Source: Arthrinium phaeospermum (Eukaryota; Ascomycota; Sordariomycetes; Amphisphaeriales; Apiosporaceae). From it: a stretch of DNA of 64,000 nt. Under the pieces are notes generated by a model that was not told the origin of the DNA, did no database searches, and worked only from the letters and a program-made list of their open reading frames with translations. The position numbers were made by a program, and so were the translations under genes. Each line of letters begins with the position of its first letter. The stretch's first letter is position 1. The stretch covers positions 62,001 through 126,000 of the forward strand of contig QYRS01000012.1 in NCBI GenBank assembly GCA_006503535.1, given 5' to 3'. Positions 47,201 through 60,156 of this stretch are shown here, in pieces.

Positions 47201-49141
47201 TTCTTCATGGGGAGGGGAATGGGGGAATCATTTTTGAAGTTTGTGCGGCTGCTTGGATCTGGAGAAAAGCGACCATGATTCCCAATGGAGCTCCGTCCAT
47301 AGTTCGGCGCTGTCTGCGGGATACGGCGGCTGTCTATTGGCCATGCTGTCTGTCAATTGACGAGAGCGAGCGATGTAACCCAACCCTCACGATATCCCAG
47401 CTGCTGCCCACCCAAGACCAAAAGTACTCGTACGAATCGCGATACGGCGGCAGGAAAGACTGGGCTTTGTCGGGGTCGGATCTCCTGCTCCTGTGCCATT
47501 GATTCGGCAGTCGCTGGCCCAGGAGCCCAGCCCCTTGCGCCCCGCCCGCCGTCATACCAAAGCAGTCGACTAACCACAGCTACCCCTGACACCAGTACAT
47601 AAGTACACCTTCATCAAAGCGTCCCTGCTCACAGACTTTCTCCTCCTCTTTCCTGAGTCTTACGTAGCTGCTCCTGACAGTTCATGGAGTTCACGCTAGG
47701 CTTCGATCTGGTTAGGCTTCATCGTCTCCACTTGAGGGACCAGTTGCTAGGTGCTAGGCACTGTTGGCGTTTGCTTGTGCATTTACGGCATTTACGGGCA
47801 GGACCATGTAGTATTCCGGACCTCTCTCTCCTGTCTCCTCGATAGGTACTCTTTAGAGAAGAGAGCGAGAGGGAGAGCGATGACAACAAAACTGGGACCA
47901 ATGCCGATCCATCCTGAAAGTGCTGCCATCCGAAATGAAACATTACGCAGCCCACAGTCCCGACGCCGACATTGAAGTGGCAGAAAACTGTCTCGACGCC
48001 GGTGTCTCCCGAAACTCTACTAGCCCTTCGAGAGGCTACTCTCCTCCGTCTCTGGCCTGGCCTTGGCCTGTCAGTGCTTCCTTCTTGTTCAGGAATCGAA
48101 TTGGTGGACGGCCTCTGTTTCGGCTAGGGCAGACCGTCACTAGACCCCGATGAACAATAGCAATAGCATGATTTCAACTCAGTCACTCCACCCTCTGCCT
48201 CCTCTACACTACATAGACGGTCATCGTGCAATCCATCGTTCCCGATCCGGTGGCGCGGGCAGCTCCCCGAATCAAAAGACAGCCTTGGCGGGCTCCATCC
48301 TGCCATCCTGGAAATGCGGCTTTGCCCTATTGGCCTGCGGAGAAACGCTTCTCAAACTGAATACCTGCCCATTTCCTATGCGTCTGCCCGGCTCTTGTTT
48401 CTGCATCTCCCCCATTGGGTACCGGCAACGCCACAATTACTCGCTTGCAACGGGGGTCACCGCTGTTCACCTTACCCCTTCACTCCCCTGCCTGGCCTTA
48501 CTACGGCTGCGAGGCCCAGAGCTAGGTACTGCCCAGAGGTCCTGCTTGCTTCGACCTACGAACCGGCAGCCGTTCAAAAAGTGGGTGTGCAGGGTGTCAT
48601 TCACAATAGGGACGACGTTTCTCGTTGCTACCTTACTTTACCTTAATCACATTTTACCCTGCTCAACCCTCATCCGTGCGTAAACATTGCAAGGGCCTTC
48701 TTCGTCTTCTCCCTCTCCTTCACCAGATACCCCGTCACATCAGTGCAACCGTATCGGCTCTCGCAGCGCCTGTACTTACGAGTACGAGAAGAAAGAGTCA
48801 TATTTACGACGACGCTGCCCATCGTATTCTCCGTACATGCTTACTTCTTGGGTTTCATACCCCTGCATATACACCGGCTGATTCCCAGGGTTCTTACATA
48901 TTGCCGACGTGATCGCCAGCCGGGCCCCGTCTCTCTACGACGCACCATCTCATCACTATCCTTTATATCCACAAACAGCTAGTTGCCTGGAATACTAGTT
49001 TGGCATCGCTATTAGGCGCCCCAAGATTACTCAAAAGGACCGGCTTTGTCATTCGCTAAGTTCCGAAGCTATTCCTGTACACACAGACTTACATAACCAC
49101 CACCAACACCACTTGAACATACGTCAAATCGCGAGCTCAAC
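44231..49141. other. 4.9-kb intergenic region upstream of Zn2Cys6 gene
   Basis: No protein-like frame with domain features is visible on either strand. Notable content: short homopolymers (T runs near 45051-45089, an A run at 46188-46199) and a CT-rich plus-strand zone from about 48.0 kb onward. That zone ends in a CA-rich leader (ACCACCACCAACACCACTTG, from 49097) ahead of the transcription factor start. A long transcribed leader or non-coding RNA is possible but not shown by the sequence. Confidence 0.5.
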
Positions 49142-51207
49142 ATGGTTTACTGTGGGAAGCCCTCGAGGGGCTGTCAGATGTGCCGCACGAGGAGGATCAA
49201 GTGTGACGAGACCAAGCCGACGTGCAACCAATGCGCAAAATCGCGGAGACAATGCCCTGGCTACAAAGACGAGTTCGACCTGGTCTTCCGGAATGAAACA
49301 CAGGCTACCGAGCGAAGGGCGCGCAAGGCCAACAAGAAGGCCCTCGCCAAGGCCGGCAAACTGGACGGCGAGGGCCCAGAGAGCTCCTTCGCTCTGAATC
49401 CGGCCGTGGTCAAGGAAGTGGTCAAATCACCAATGGAGCAGGCCATCATCCCCGCCCTGACTGTACCCGTAGAGACGCAGGCATCGTGCCACTTTGTGTC
49501 CAACTTTGTTCTCATGCCGAGGCAAGGGAGCACCCGAGGGTTCATGGACTTCCTGGTGCCCATGATCAAGGCCGAAGGCCCCGAAAGTCATCTCCAGCAC
49601 GCCTTCAACGCCTGCTCCATGGCGCTCATCAACAACCGTTCAGCTTCGAGGAACAGGTTTGCCGACAAGGCTCTGAACGAATATACGCAGGCGCTTGTGG
49701 GGACGAACCAGGCATTGAGAGACCCAGAACAGCAAAAGACAGACACTACCCTGGCCGCCGTGCTACTGCTCGGCCTCTTCGAAAACATCACGGCAAAGCA
49801 GATTGGTATGCTGGCGTGGGGCTCGCACATCGAAGGCGCCATTCAGCTGGTGAAGCAACGAGGCCGGAAACAGCTGAGGACCAAGAACGGTCTGATGCTG
49901 TTCGTCGCCGTTCGCACACAGATGGTATGCCTCTTCCCCGTGGCCTTGCGATATAGCTATACTTGAATCACTGACGCTGCGTGCTAGATTATCCACACCC
50001 TCACGACCGGGAAGGCGCCCATCATGGGCGTCGAGTGGTGGCTTACCGATGCCATCAAAGACCAATCCGCTGGTGATTGCCAGCGGATCATGATCAAGAC
50101 GGGCGAGCTCCGCGCCGAAGTCACACGGTTGATGAACAGCATGGTCCGGTCCCCCGAAAACGTCGAGATTATGCTCAACATGATCCGGAGGTGCCAGACG
50201 GTCGACCAGGAGGCGGTCAACTGGATGCGGAACGTGCCGGAGCATTGGCACTGGAAGACGGTCGCCTGGGAGGACAACGTGCCCAACGGCGACTACTCCA
50301 AGGCGGAGGTGTACCCTGGCCGCGTCGACGTCTACAGGGATTTCTACATTGCCAGTGTCTGGAACATGACGCGGACGGCGCGGCTGATCCTGGCCTCGCT
50401 CATCGTTCGCAGCGCTGCCTGGGTCTGCGCGCCCATCGACTTCCGCACGACGCCCGAGTACGCCACCGCCTCGCGTACCTGCATGGACACCATCACCGAC
50501 ATCATTGCATCCGTCCCCTACCATCTGGGCTGGCACCTCAACAAGCCGCACATAGTCCAGCGCGCCAACCTCGGCCAGTTCGCTTGCGGCGAGGAGGACG
50601 CACTCAAGAGCCTAGCGGGCTACTTCCTGACCTGGCCGCTCAGCTGCCTCATGGGTCAGGACTACACCACCGATAACCAGCGAGCTTGGACGGTTGGCAG
50701 GCTTCGGTACATCGGCAACGATCTTGGTGTAAAATACGCACACATCTTGGCTGATGTAAGTTTGCTTCTCTAGAGTTAACCATGACGGCCGATTATACAT
50801 GACACGACGAGACTGACAACCAAACCTTAGCTGCAAATCCGCATCCCTTCCATGATGATCCGTCGCGACGGGCTAATGGCCTCTCCGTACGGCGCCGCCC
50901 ACAACTTTGAGAAGCTGACGTCGGCGCGCACTACCGCGCCGACCCCGGGTTACACCATGAACCCGCTCCAGCAGCGCGAGGCGATGCACAAGGAGGACTT
51001 CGACCAACGCCGTGCGGACCTGTTGGCCAAGGCGGCCGGTCCTACGACTTCGCACGAGACGCAATGGGTTGCCCAGAGCTGGCTGACGGTATGTGAAAAC
51101 CGGCCCCCTTTTGCAACTAGCAGGTTTCGCGAGTCTGTGCTAACATTGACATCTGCGTACAGCTCCCCGAACGATCCAGTCCTGTCCCTTCCTCATCGCA
51201 CAATTAA
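49142..51207 (+). CDS. Zn2Cys6 fungal transcription factor
   Basis: Exons 49142-49924, 49988-50755, 50831-51088 and 51163-51207 give 617 aa, all junctions phase 0. The N-terminus is a binuclear zinc cluster with spacing C-X2-C-X6-C-X6-C-X2-C-X6-C (C11, C14, C21, C28, C31, C38), beginning GCQMCRTRRIKCD, and a following basic Lys/Arg/Ala-rich segment (about residues 58-75). The rest has the Ala/Leu-rich helical character of the fungal-specific regulatory domain (LAAVLLLGLFE, LAWGSHIEGAIQLVKQRG). It should bind CGG-type half sites as a nuclear regulator; the target genes cannot be told. It is not beside a metabolic cluster in this window. Introns are 63, 75 and 74 nt with standard signals. The last exon codes only 14 residues. 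Confidence 0.9.
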
Positions 51208-52179
51208 AAAAATGAGCATAAAAAAAAAACAACCCAACAAGCCGACCAAACGGAGGCTTGAAACTGTCACAAGATGAATGAATACTAGCGTGATAGTGCC
51301 ACGAGGGCATATCAATATTTCTATAAAGGGGTAGCTATCTTCGATACAACGGTTTGCAAATGTATCGCGAAGCAACAGGCATGATAATGTTCATGCTATC
51401 TTCAACTATCACGTGGATGGCTAGCGGGAGGTTTGGGCTTCTAGCTTATGTCTATGTAGTCAAGCAATTCCCTATTCCGGCGTTGTCACTTAGGCTCGCT
51501 GTATATCGTCAGTCTCTCTCACATATACATATTCTTGCAATCTCCTACATCATGTGTGTATATATACATGTGGCATCACATAGACAGTCCAGAAATGCGA
51601 GGTCTGTTGACGATTCCGTGTTGCTGCAGCCGTATCCATTATGCTGAGAGTGCTGTTGAAGCGTCCTGATCGCCTGGTCTAGCCCAGAAGCCATAATGTG
51701 CATCGATACGAAGAACTGAATCATTCTTAAGGAAATATAGTATAGTGTAGGACAAAAAAGAATAATATGCTATCCTGACACTTGTGGCCCCGATGTATTC
51801 ATCCATTCGGGGTAATGCGCAAGCCATCTCATAGCCCTTCATGTGTATATCGAGAGTATTCTCTCCCGCGAATAGTCTCATGTTTCGCATTTTGCAAATA
51901 CCTGTGCATCTATAATGCCATCTGCCATATCTCCACACATTGTTGTCTCTGGCATTCTGTCTCGAGAGGGAGAAAAGAGCCGCTGCGTATACCCATGCCT
52001 CCTTTTTGGGGGGTTGGATCTCGCCCGTGTAAGGGCTTGACTTTGATCCGTGGTATCACTCGAACCGTCCCGTTCCACGTGTCCATCCTGCTGTGACCCC
52101 GATGCGCCGCCGTACTTTATGTGCGGCGCTCTTCCGTAAATGCTCGCAACTCTTGCCCCACCTCTGTTTTCCAGCTGAC
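51208..52179. other. Convergent 3' flanks
   Basis: A 972-bp space between the Zn2Cys6 gene (+) and the small membrane protein gene (-). It is AT-rich around 51290-51560 and 51700-51780. No gene is seen. Confidence 0.6.
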
Positions 52180-52720
52180 TCATTGTCTTCTCTTGGCCTT
52201 GGAAGCGGCAGCAGCGCTCGATGAGGAAGTCGTGGCTTGGATTGGCGCGGGCGCGGCCATGTTCCAGGCCTTGACGAACCAGCTCTGGGTGGCGTCGACG
52301 TAGCGCTCCTGCTCAACGTGCTTGACGCCGACGCGCATACCGTCCTTGGTGAAGACGACGTTCTTGCGCGCCATGCGGTCCGCCGCCGACTGCTGGATCT
52401 TGCCCACGCTCGCCCAGATGTGGTACCCGACGAAGACGGCGCCGCCGATGAAGAGGAAGAGGACGAAGAGGGAGAAGAGCTGGCTATGTGCGGGTGGGCG
52501 CATGCGATGTTAGTTCGATGCCTTATTGTTATATGACTGTGGTTTCAGATGTCTCATTGGTGTACGAATGTACCCAACAAACAAATGGGGACAGGATTTG
52601 CATAGCATCTTGCGCGCAAAGATGGATCGCATTGCGAAGTTGCCAATGGAGAATTGCGACGGGGAATATGCACGACTCGCGCGCGGGTGCTCTGGCTGCT
52701 TACCCGAATGTTGAAGCCAT
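52180..52720 (-). CDS. Small single-span membrane protein, unknown function
   Basis: Exons 52704-52720 and 52180-52483 (minus strand) give 106 aa. The hydrophobic stretch LFSLFVLFLFIGGAVFVGYHIW (shown in part: LFSLFVLFLFIGGAVF) spans about residues 8-28 and acts as a membrane anchor close to the N-terminus. A conserved-looking segment follows (KKN-like RKNVVFTKDGMRVGVKHV, then DATQSWFVKAWN), and the tail is Ala/Ser-rich and basic (SKAKRRQ). It resembles small conserved hypothetical proteins of filamentous fungi, but I cannot assign a function. The first exon is 17 nt (MASTF), joined through a 220-nt intron with a GTAAGC donor, an AACTAACATC branch site and a CACATAG acceptor. Without the intron an in-frame ATG at 52503 gives a slightly different start. 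Confidence 0.68.
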
Positions 52721-54357
52721 GGTATGGTTCCAGTCAAATGTAGAAAGTCGCTTGGACCGTGTGTGGTTGTGGGTGCTGGGAGGTCTATTGTTACCGGGAA
52801 GGCCTCGCTGGATTGGAAAGTGGTGTCAATCAACCTATTCTTTAGGCGGCTAGGATGGTTTGGTGGACGGCGCGGGGGGCTACGGGGATACGGGGATTGG
52901 AGCCTGACTGGACAAAGAAAAGAAGACAATCGCAGAGAAGAAAACCGAGAAACTTGAAGTCGGCCGTCGGGGCAAGATGATATATACATGTACCTACCAC
53001 TGGCGATACCTGGCTTGCAGCCAACATCAGCGCAGCCAACATGTATATACCTTTCACTCTGGAAGAATGCCCCCTTTCGCGCAATTGAGTTCGAGACCTT
53101 ATGGGGCTGAGCAGAGACGGGCTGTCAACTGATCCTGGATGGTGGCTTCCTCTTCGCCGCGGCTCAGCTGCAACTGTACTTGCGTATGTATCCATTCAAC
53201 ATGTTTCCAGGGGTAATGATTGATATGTGACATACCTACGGAGTACTACCAGAGCCTACTGCCTACCTACAGGAAGGTATGCACTGAGCCACATTGGATT
53301 CGTCAACCATGCCGACTTGTCCCGTCTTTGCGTGTAGACCCCAGATTCTAGTCACGATGTGCGCAGTATGGCGCTCTCAGATGGTGCTCTCCAATAAGGA
53401 CAGAGCACCATTATACACTTCTACTGTATAACGATCTTCACATGGCAGACAGACACCTAGTCCGTCCTTTGAGAAATACATAGATGGTGGGGATGGAGGG
53501 GACGTGCTAGCAATGATTGCACGATACATTGAATGTATGGGTCAAGGGTGCTCGGGGATCTGGCAGCTGTTCTTCAGCTGCTCATAGTGCTGGCCGAGGT
53601 GACGTCGGCCATCGGCGAACGGAATATTATCCGTGCAGGGGGATGTGGACAGCTCACCTACAAGTAGTTCCAAGAGAGTAGAGGCAACAGCTGGGCAGAC
53701 GGGACCAGCCAGGCACGGCACTCGAATATTGATGATTGATAGATCAGAATTGGCCATGAACTTGCCATGCACGCATTCGGCATTAGGTGCGTGCTGGAGT
53801 ATAGATGGAGCACACGGACCCAGCCTGGTTCCTAGTAGCCGCAGTCTGGTGGTGTATCATTGAATGCAAAAAGACACATTGGTGATTCGTGCATCCAAGG
53901 TACGGAGTGCATGCCATTGCACCACAGTGACGGCAAATCCAGAATTCCAATTCATCCATGCTCAGTACTGTAAAGTTGTCCATCTACCAAGTGAATTGCT
54001 CCCTTGACCAAGTAATAGGAGCAAGTATTTCCATGTCTCTGGCGCTCCAGCGTGGCCACAACACCCAGGCCGCAGCGCGGAAGCAACGTCGAAAAGGCCA
54101 CCTGTGCTAGGCTGCTAGAAAAGGCGGGAGGTGGTCACTACTCTAGGTTAACCTACCTTGCCTACTCGGTTAGGTACCACCTTGCATTTATTACTAAAGT
54201 ATCCATCCCACTTCCAAGCAGAGCTCCCCCATCATCCTCACCGACGACACCTCTGCGACCCTCTCCCATCTCGTCGACTTTTCCAGGCATCGCAACCAAC
54301 CAAACCACCTTATTGCCTGGAACCCAACTCTAGCGGTGCTTTGACCATTGCGCCGCC
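52721..54357. promoter_or_regulatory. Divergent region upstream of SEC24
   Basis: About 1.64 kb between divergent genes. It contains TACCTA-type motifs near 53231-53280 and a CT/CA-rich stretch just before the SEC24 start (54190-54350). The small frames lack protein features. Confidence 0.5.
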
Positions 54358-57300
54358 ATGGCTGCCCCCAATGATGGCTACGGCCAATTCCCCCCGCAGC
54401 AGCAATTCGAACAGGACCAGCAGCAGTATCCCGACATGGCCGCCGCAGGTTCGCCGCCCCCCATGCAGTCACAACAACCTGGCGATGCAGGGAAGAAGAA
54501 GAAGCGAGGATATGCGACACAGGCCTACGAGTTTGGTGCCGGAGGCAATGCCGCTGCGGGCGCTCCCGTTGCCGGCGGCATGATGCCCGGTCAGCCTGGC
54601 CCCGGCGCGAGTCCCATGGGCTACCCGGCTCAGCAAGACTTCCAAGCCGGCTATGGCGGTGCTCCTGCTCCTGCTTACGGCGCCAGCCCTACCGCCGCCG
54701 GGTACGGCATGCCTCCCGCCGGCACTCCCGCCCAGCCTGGTGTTGGTGGTTATCAAGCCCCAGATGCCTACTACCAGGGTGCTGCCGTACCTGGCACGCC
54801 CCAGGGCATGGGCGGTATCACCGCGGGCATGCAGAACATGAACATGGGCGGACAACCTGCACCGGCCCAGCCAGCCCAGCAGCAGGCTCGCGTTGCTCTG
54901 AACCAGCTCTATCCTACCGACCTGTTGAACCAGCCCTTCAACGTGTCAGAACTGGATCTGCCGCCGCCCCCCTGTATTCTACCACCCAATGTAAGCCTCA
55001 CTGCTCGTCGTATGGTTGGGATTGTATGCTAACACGAAATGCGTGCCAGGCTAGCGTCACCCAATCCCCCGATGCCAACTGCCCCCCGAAGTACATTCGA
55101 TCTACCCTGAATGCCGTCCCTACAACGCATTCTCTCTTGAAGAAGTCGAAGCTTCCTTTCGCCCTCGTGATCCAACCTTACGCCGCGCTCCATGATATCG
55201 ACGATCCCGTGCCAGTCGTGCAAGATCAGGTTATCGCCCGCTGCCGACGATGCAGAACATACATCAACCCTTATGTTATCTTTCTGGACCAGGGCCACAG
55301 GTGGAGGTGCAACATGTGCAACCTCACCAATGATGTCCCCCAGGCCTTTGACTGGGATGCTGCCGCACAGAAGAGTGTCAACAGATGGGAGAGAGCCGAG
55401 CTGAACCACGCTGTTGTGGAATTCGTCGCGCCCCAGGAGTACATGGTCCGCCCGCCTCAGCCCCTGGTCTACCTTTTCCTCTTCGACGTCAGCTACGCCG
55501 CAGTATCGTCCGGCCTCCTTGCGACGAGCGCTCGCACCATTCTGGACAGTCTTAACAGGATACCGAATGCTGATCGACGCACGCGTCTTGGTTTCATTGC
55601 GGTCGACTCGAGCCTACACTACTTCTCCGTCCCCAAGGACGGCGATGAAAATGCGGAGACGAGCATGCTGGTCGTCAGTGATCTGGATGAGCCGTTCTTG
55701 CCCGTTCCTCAGGATCTGCTTGTCCCCCTTACCGAGAGCCGGGCCAGTATTGAGAGCTTCCTCGCCAAGCTTCCCGAGATGTTCCAAAACAACCAAAATA
55801 ATGGGTCAGCCATGGGCTCCGCTCTGAGAGCTGGCCACAAGCTCATCTCGCCCCTCGGTGGCAAGATGGTGGTTTTGAGCGCGTCGCTACCCAACATGGG
55901 GGTCGGCAAGTTGGACGTGCGAGATGACAAGAAGATGCTGGGGACCTCCAAGGAGAGCGGTCTGCTGCAAACGGCAAACAGCTTCTACAAGTCATTTGCC
56001 GTCGAGTGCTCCAAGAACCAAGTATCGATCGATATGTTCTTGTTCTCGTCGAGCTACCAGGATGTGGCCTCGCTGAGCAATCTTCCCCGGTACACTGGTG
56101 GCCAAACTTGGTTTTACCCTGGCTGGAATGCTGGCCGGTCTGAGGATGCCATCAAGTTTGCTTCCGAATTTAGCGACTATCTCTCTTCCGAGATTGGATT
56201 GGAGGCGGTTCTGAGAGTAAGAGCTACGACAGGCCTGCGCATGAACACATTCTACGGTAACTTCTTTAACAGAAGCTCCGATCTATGCGCCTTCCCAGCT
56301 TTCCCTCGCGACCAGTGCTACGTTGTCGAGGTTGCCATCGACGAGACCCTGCAGAAGAACTACGTCTGCCTTCAGGCCGGTGTGCTGTACACGACATGCA
56401 ACGGCGAGCGACGTATTCGTGTCATGACCCTTGCTATTCCTACAACTACCAACCTGGCAGACATTTACGCATCAGCAGATCAATGCGCCATCACCACCTA
56501 CTTCAGCCATAAGGCGGTTGAACGCGCTCTGAGCAGTGGATTGGATGCGGCGCGCGATGCCCTGCAGAGCAAGCTTACCGAGCTTCTCCAGACTTTCAAG
56601 AAGGAGCTGGGTGGAGGTAGCATGGGTGGAGGTGGTCTCCAGTTCCCAGCAAATCTGCGCGCTCTGCCGATACTGTTCCTTGGTTTAATCAAGAATGTCG
56701 GACTTCGGAAATCAGCCCAGATTCCTTCTGATCTGCGTTCAGCGGCACTCTGCTTGCTCTCCACACTGCCTCTTCCGCTGCTAATGCAATACATCTACCC
56801 GCGGCTCTACTCGCTACACGACATGCCTGACAATGCCGGCGTGCCAGACGGAGAGACCAACCAAACCGTGCTACCGCCACCTCTGAACCTGTCTTCGGAG
56901 AGATTCGTTAGTTACGGTCTTTACCTTATTGACGATGGACAGACACAGTTCCTGTGGGTAGGCCGAGACGCTGTTCCCCAGTTGCTCACCGATGTATTCG
57001 GCGTCGCGGACCGAACACAGCTCCGCGCGGGCAAGGGCTCGATCCCCGAACTAGACAACGACTTCAACGAGCGAGTCAGAGCCGTTATCCAGAAGAGCCG
57101 AGATCACCTGTCCCGGGGTGTCGGCAGCATCATCGTACCGCACCTATACATTGTGCGCGAGGACGGCGAGCCTAGTCTCAAGTTGTGGGCGCAGACACTC
57201 CTGGTGGAGGACCGGGCGGACCAGGGAATGAGTTTTGGCCAATGGATGGGTAGCCTAAGAGAGAAGGTGAGTAACTAAGCGATGGCATTGCTTTTGGGTT

Positions 57301-57360
57301 CGAATTTTGTAGCGGCAAAGAAGTTCTGACGATGATGACGCCCATCAGGTCGTGCAGTAA
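54358..57360 (+). CDS. SEC24: COPII coat subunit SEC24
   Basis: Exons 54358-54990, 55050-57266 and 57349-57360 give 953 aa. Sec24 pairs with Sec23 and selects cargo during ER-to-Golgi vesicle budding. The first 190 residues are Gln/Pro/Gly/Ala-rich and disordered. The zinc-finger domain has [11 protein letters not shown] and CNMCN, the trunk starts [14 protein letters not shown], a beta-sandwich and helical region follow, and the C-terminal gelsolin domain contains [17 protein letters not shown]. Intron 1 (59 nt, GTAAGC, ATGCTAAC, GCCAG) and intron 2 (82 nt, GTGAGT, TTCTGACG, CATCAG) are both phase 0. The last exon is only GTC GTG CAG TAA, changing the end from VSN in the unspliced frame to VVQ, which I judge to be the likely family C-terminus. 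The start context GCCGCCATGG is strong. Confidence 0.93.
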
Positions 57361-60125
57361 TGGGCTTCACACAACGCAAGGTCGATGCATAAACGCATAC
57401 TTGTATAGACGCCGAGGTTGAGGCAGTTCATCTTAAAGAAAAGTCGAGTGACATGAAACGATACAATGCAAAGGAATGACCACATTCATCAATACATACA
57501 TACTACTCCCCGTCCATGCATGTTCATCAATCATCCCCATCCTCAGTATCTATATTAGAAAAGGGGCTCGGGATGAAGAAGTTCACGTGAGGCGTAAGCC
57601 AAAAGTCGGATCAGCCAACGACAATTGCACACCTATGCATGGGCTCGGAAGAGGGACAGCTAAACAAAGCGTCAAACGTGAACCTGTGAGCATTGCCAGA
57701 TGCGATTCTACTCAAATGGTTGAATCTGTCCGAAACACCGGTCTGTCGGTCGAGGCAGCCAGGGTCTAGGGACAGGCCGCATCGTGTAGAGCACGGCAGA
57801 TTGGGCAGTGGAGTGGGCCTTTGCTTCTGTCCGAGATTTGTCCCAGTAAGTTGGGTTGGATATTGGCGATTTGTTATGTACATACATGGTTCTTGGCAAG
57901 GACTAACAGGTGGTCAAAAAGGTCGTGTCACGAGTATGCCGCGGCGGTTGGCTTTTCTCCCAATTGAACCCTCTTTTTCCCCCCCATTGCATTATGGTCA
58001 TCATCGCATTTGGCACCTCGCATGTCCAATTCAAGTATTAAGTGTCAGGGATCCTGGGCCTTTTCTGGAGTCTCAGCCAAATGTGTGAAACAAGAAGATC
58101 CAAGACAGTGAAACACGCGCCCACTTGCTGACAGGGCGCCTAAGTTGCAAGCTAATTGGGCCGGCAAGCGTGTCCTGTGTAGGGGGGCCAGGAAAAGCGG
58201 CTACGGGCGCTCTCTCTTTGGACGAAGCACTGTGATGCGAGTACAGTCTCCCCCTTGAAAGATTGTTATTCGATGGATACGTTTGAGAGCCCTGGTGCGA
58301 GTATTTTATGCGTCCGGAATACTTCGATGTGCTGAAACGTATACGATTACTTCGTCGTAAAATATCGTAAAAAATCGTGTTATTCCTTAATTTTTATGTT
58401 TCGAAATAGCCTCGGATGTACCCCCTACCTAAATATGGCCTGTCGATACTTCATCTGAACCCGAAACGATGCCCGTGAATTAACAAACTTACAGGGGTAA
58501 AACTGTATGTACAGACATCACCAATCAGTGCTTTCCGAACCTTGGGACAAACGAGTTCGACGGAAGCTGCCTGGCACTTTCAATGCTCGTATCCCAGAAT
58601 ATCTACATTTGTACTGATTCCCAGTCCAGGTCACGCTTCAAAAGAGTCGGCCGAGCCTTGCAGCCGATTCATCCATCGACCATCAGCACAAGGACGCTAA
58701 CAGGACTCGCGAGAGTGCTAGTTCAGCTCTCAACAGCAAGGGTTGCCCAGCGAGACGAGCATGACGGATGGGGACCGCCGACCCCCCGCCAGATCAGGAT
58801 TCGCCGATTCGGGACCCCTGATGCGAGGGACTGTCCCTGTCGTGAAGCTGACGGCGTTAACCAGAGTTGGTTTCTGGTTGCCCACAAGTGCCTCGCTTTC
58901 AGCGGGCAGTAAATATAGAAACCACGTGGAGCGAAGCTGCTCGGGGCTGTTGAACCTGGAGAAGCAGCAATGCTGCATGCGTCTCCCTACTACTTTGGAC
59001 AAACGGAAGGATAACAGTTGTGACGAGCTCATCAGGAATACTCCGCACCGGTTTTGGTTATCCACGAGAGATGATGGTGATGATGACGGATGCTGCTGCT
59101 GCTGATCGAAGCCGGGATTGCTGTTGCGACTCAGAAGTAACATGACAGCGAAGCAAGCGCAAAGGACGACCCGAAATACCCACCCGGTTAACCTTAATAT
59201 TGACATCTCGAACAGACCTCGACACTTCTAGCTTGTCTCATGTTGGTTGGTTTCAAAGGTTTCTCCCGGCTGGTTCTGGGCTGGCACTAGACTTCTTCTA
59301 GGCAGTTTTCTAGACTGTGCTGGTGGTGATGCCGATACGGAGGGATATTGGAGGAGGTTCGAATGTGGTTGTGCGAGTGCAACTCAGTGGGGAGATGTAT
59401 CGCTATGAGAGAGCGAGCCCTGCGTTCTATGGACTGGATGTTTATTCGCTACTACGTTGTCTGTATAATGCCCTGGTTCTTGAAACAATATAGGTAGGCT
59501 GGGTACATTGATGCATGTCTTGTATGCAGTGCGAGTATAACTGCCGGGGGTGGAAAACTCTGTCCCCAGACATAGCTTACTCAATCGATATCCGATCAAT
59601 GGGCTCGCTCATTCAAGAAGCAATATATGCCAGATACGTACCAACTAGCTACTTGTATGCAGTAGGTGGCTCTCCTTTGATGCAATATTATATCAAACAC
59701 AGTAAAGATGTAAGTACCTGCTTTGGATACGCCTCCTGCTTCACAGGTGGGTGTGTCGAAATGCTGTCTGACAGGCTACCGTGGCCCCCTCCATACCGGC
59801 CATTCCCTGGCTAGGGGCCCTGATTGGCTTGGCCGAGCCTGAGCCAGAAGCTGAGGTGGGTTGCTATTGCTTGCTCGCTACCGCTACTGTTACCCCTCAT
59901 CCACCACCTCAACCCACCTCATCCACCCGACTTGTCTTGTTCAGCCCGTTCGCTCTCCATTCCATTGATGGACTGATAGAGCAAGCAAGCAGCAAGCAAG
60001 CAACAATACCTGTATGCAGGCGTACATGCAGTAAGAAGACCAGGTACCGTGTAAGGTAAGTGTGTATTGTCACCCAACTGCAGGCTGCTTAGACGACCTC
60101 ACTCGACAGTGCTCCAGTCACATTC

Positions 60126-60156
<31 letters not shown>

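Noticed and set aside
48150..48683. 177-codon plus-strand frame before the Zn2Cys6 gene
   Set aside because: The composition is that of a CT-rich promoter or leader, with no domain; two other frames in the same region are equally open.
49763..50551. 262-codon minus-strand frame over the Zn2Cys6 gene
   Set aside because: It is a shadow of conserved coding exons and begins and ends without signals.
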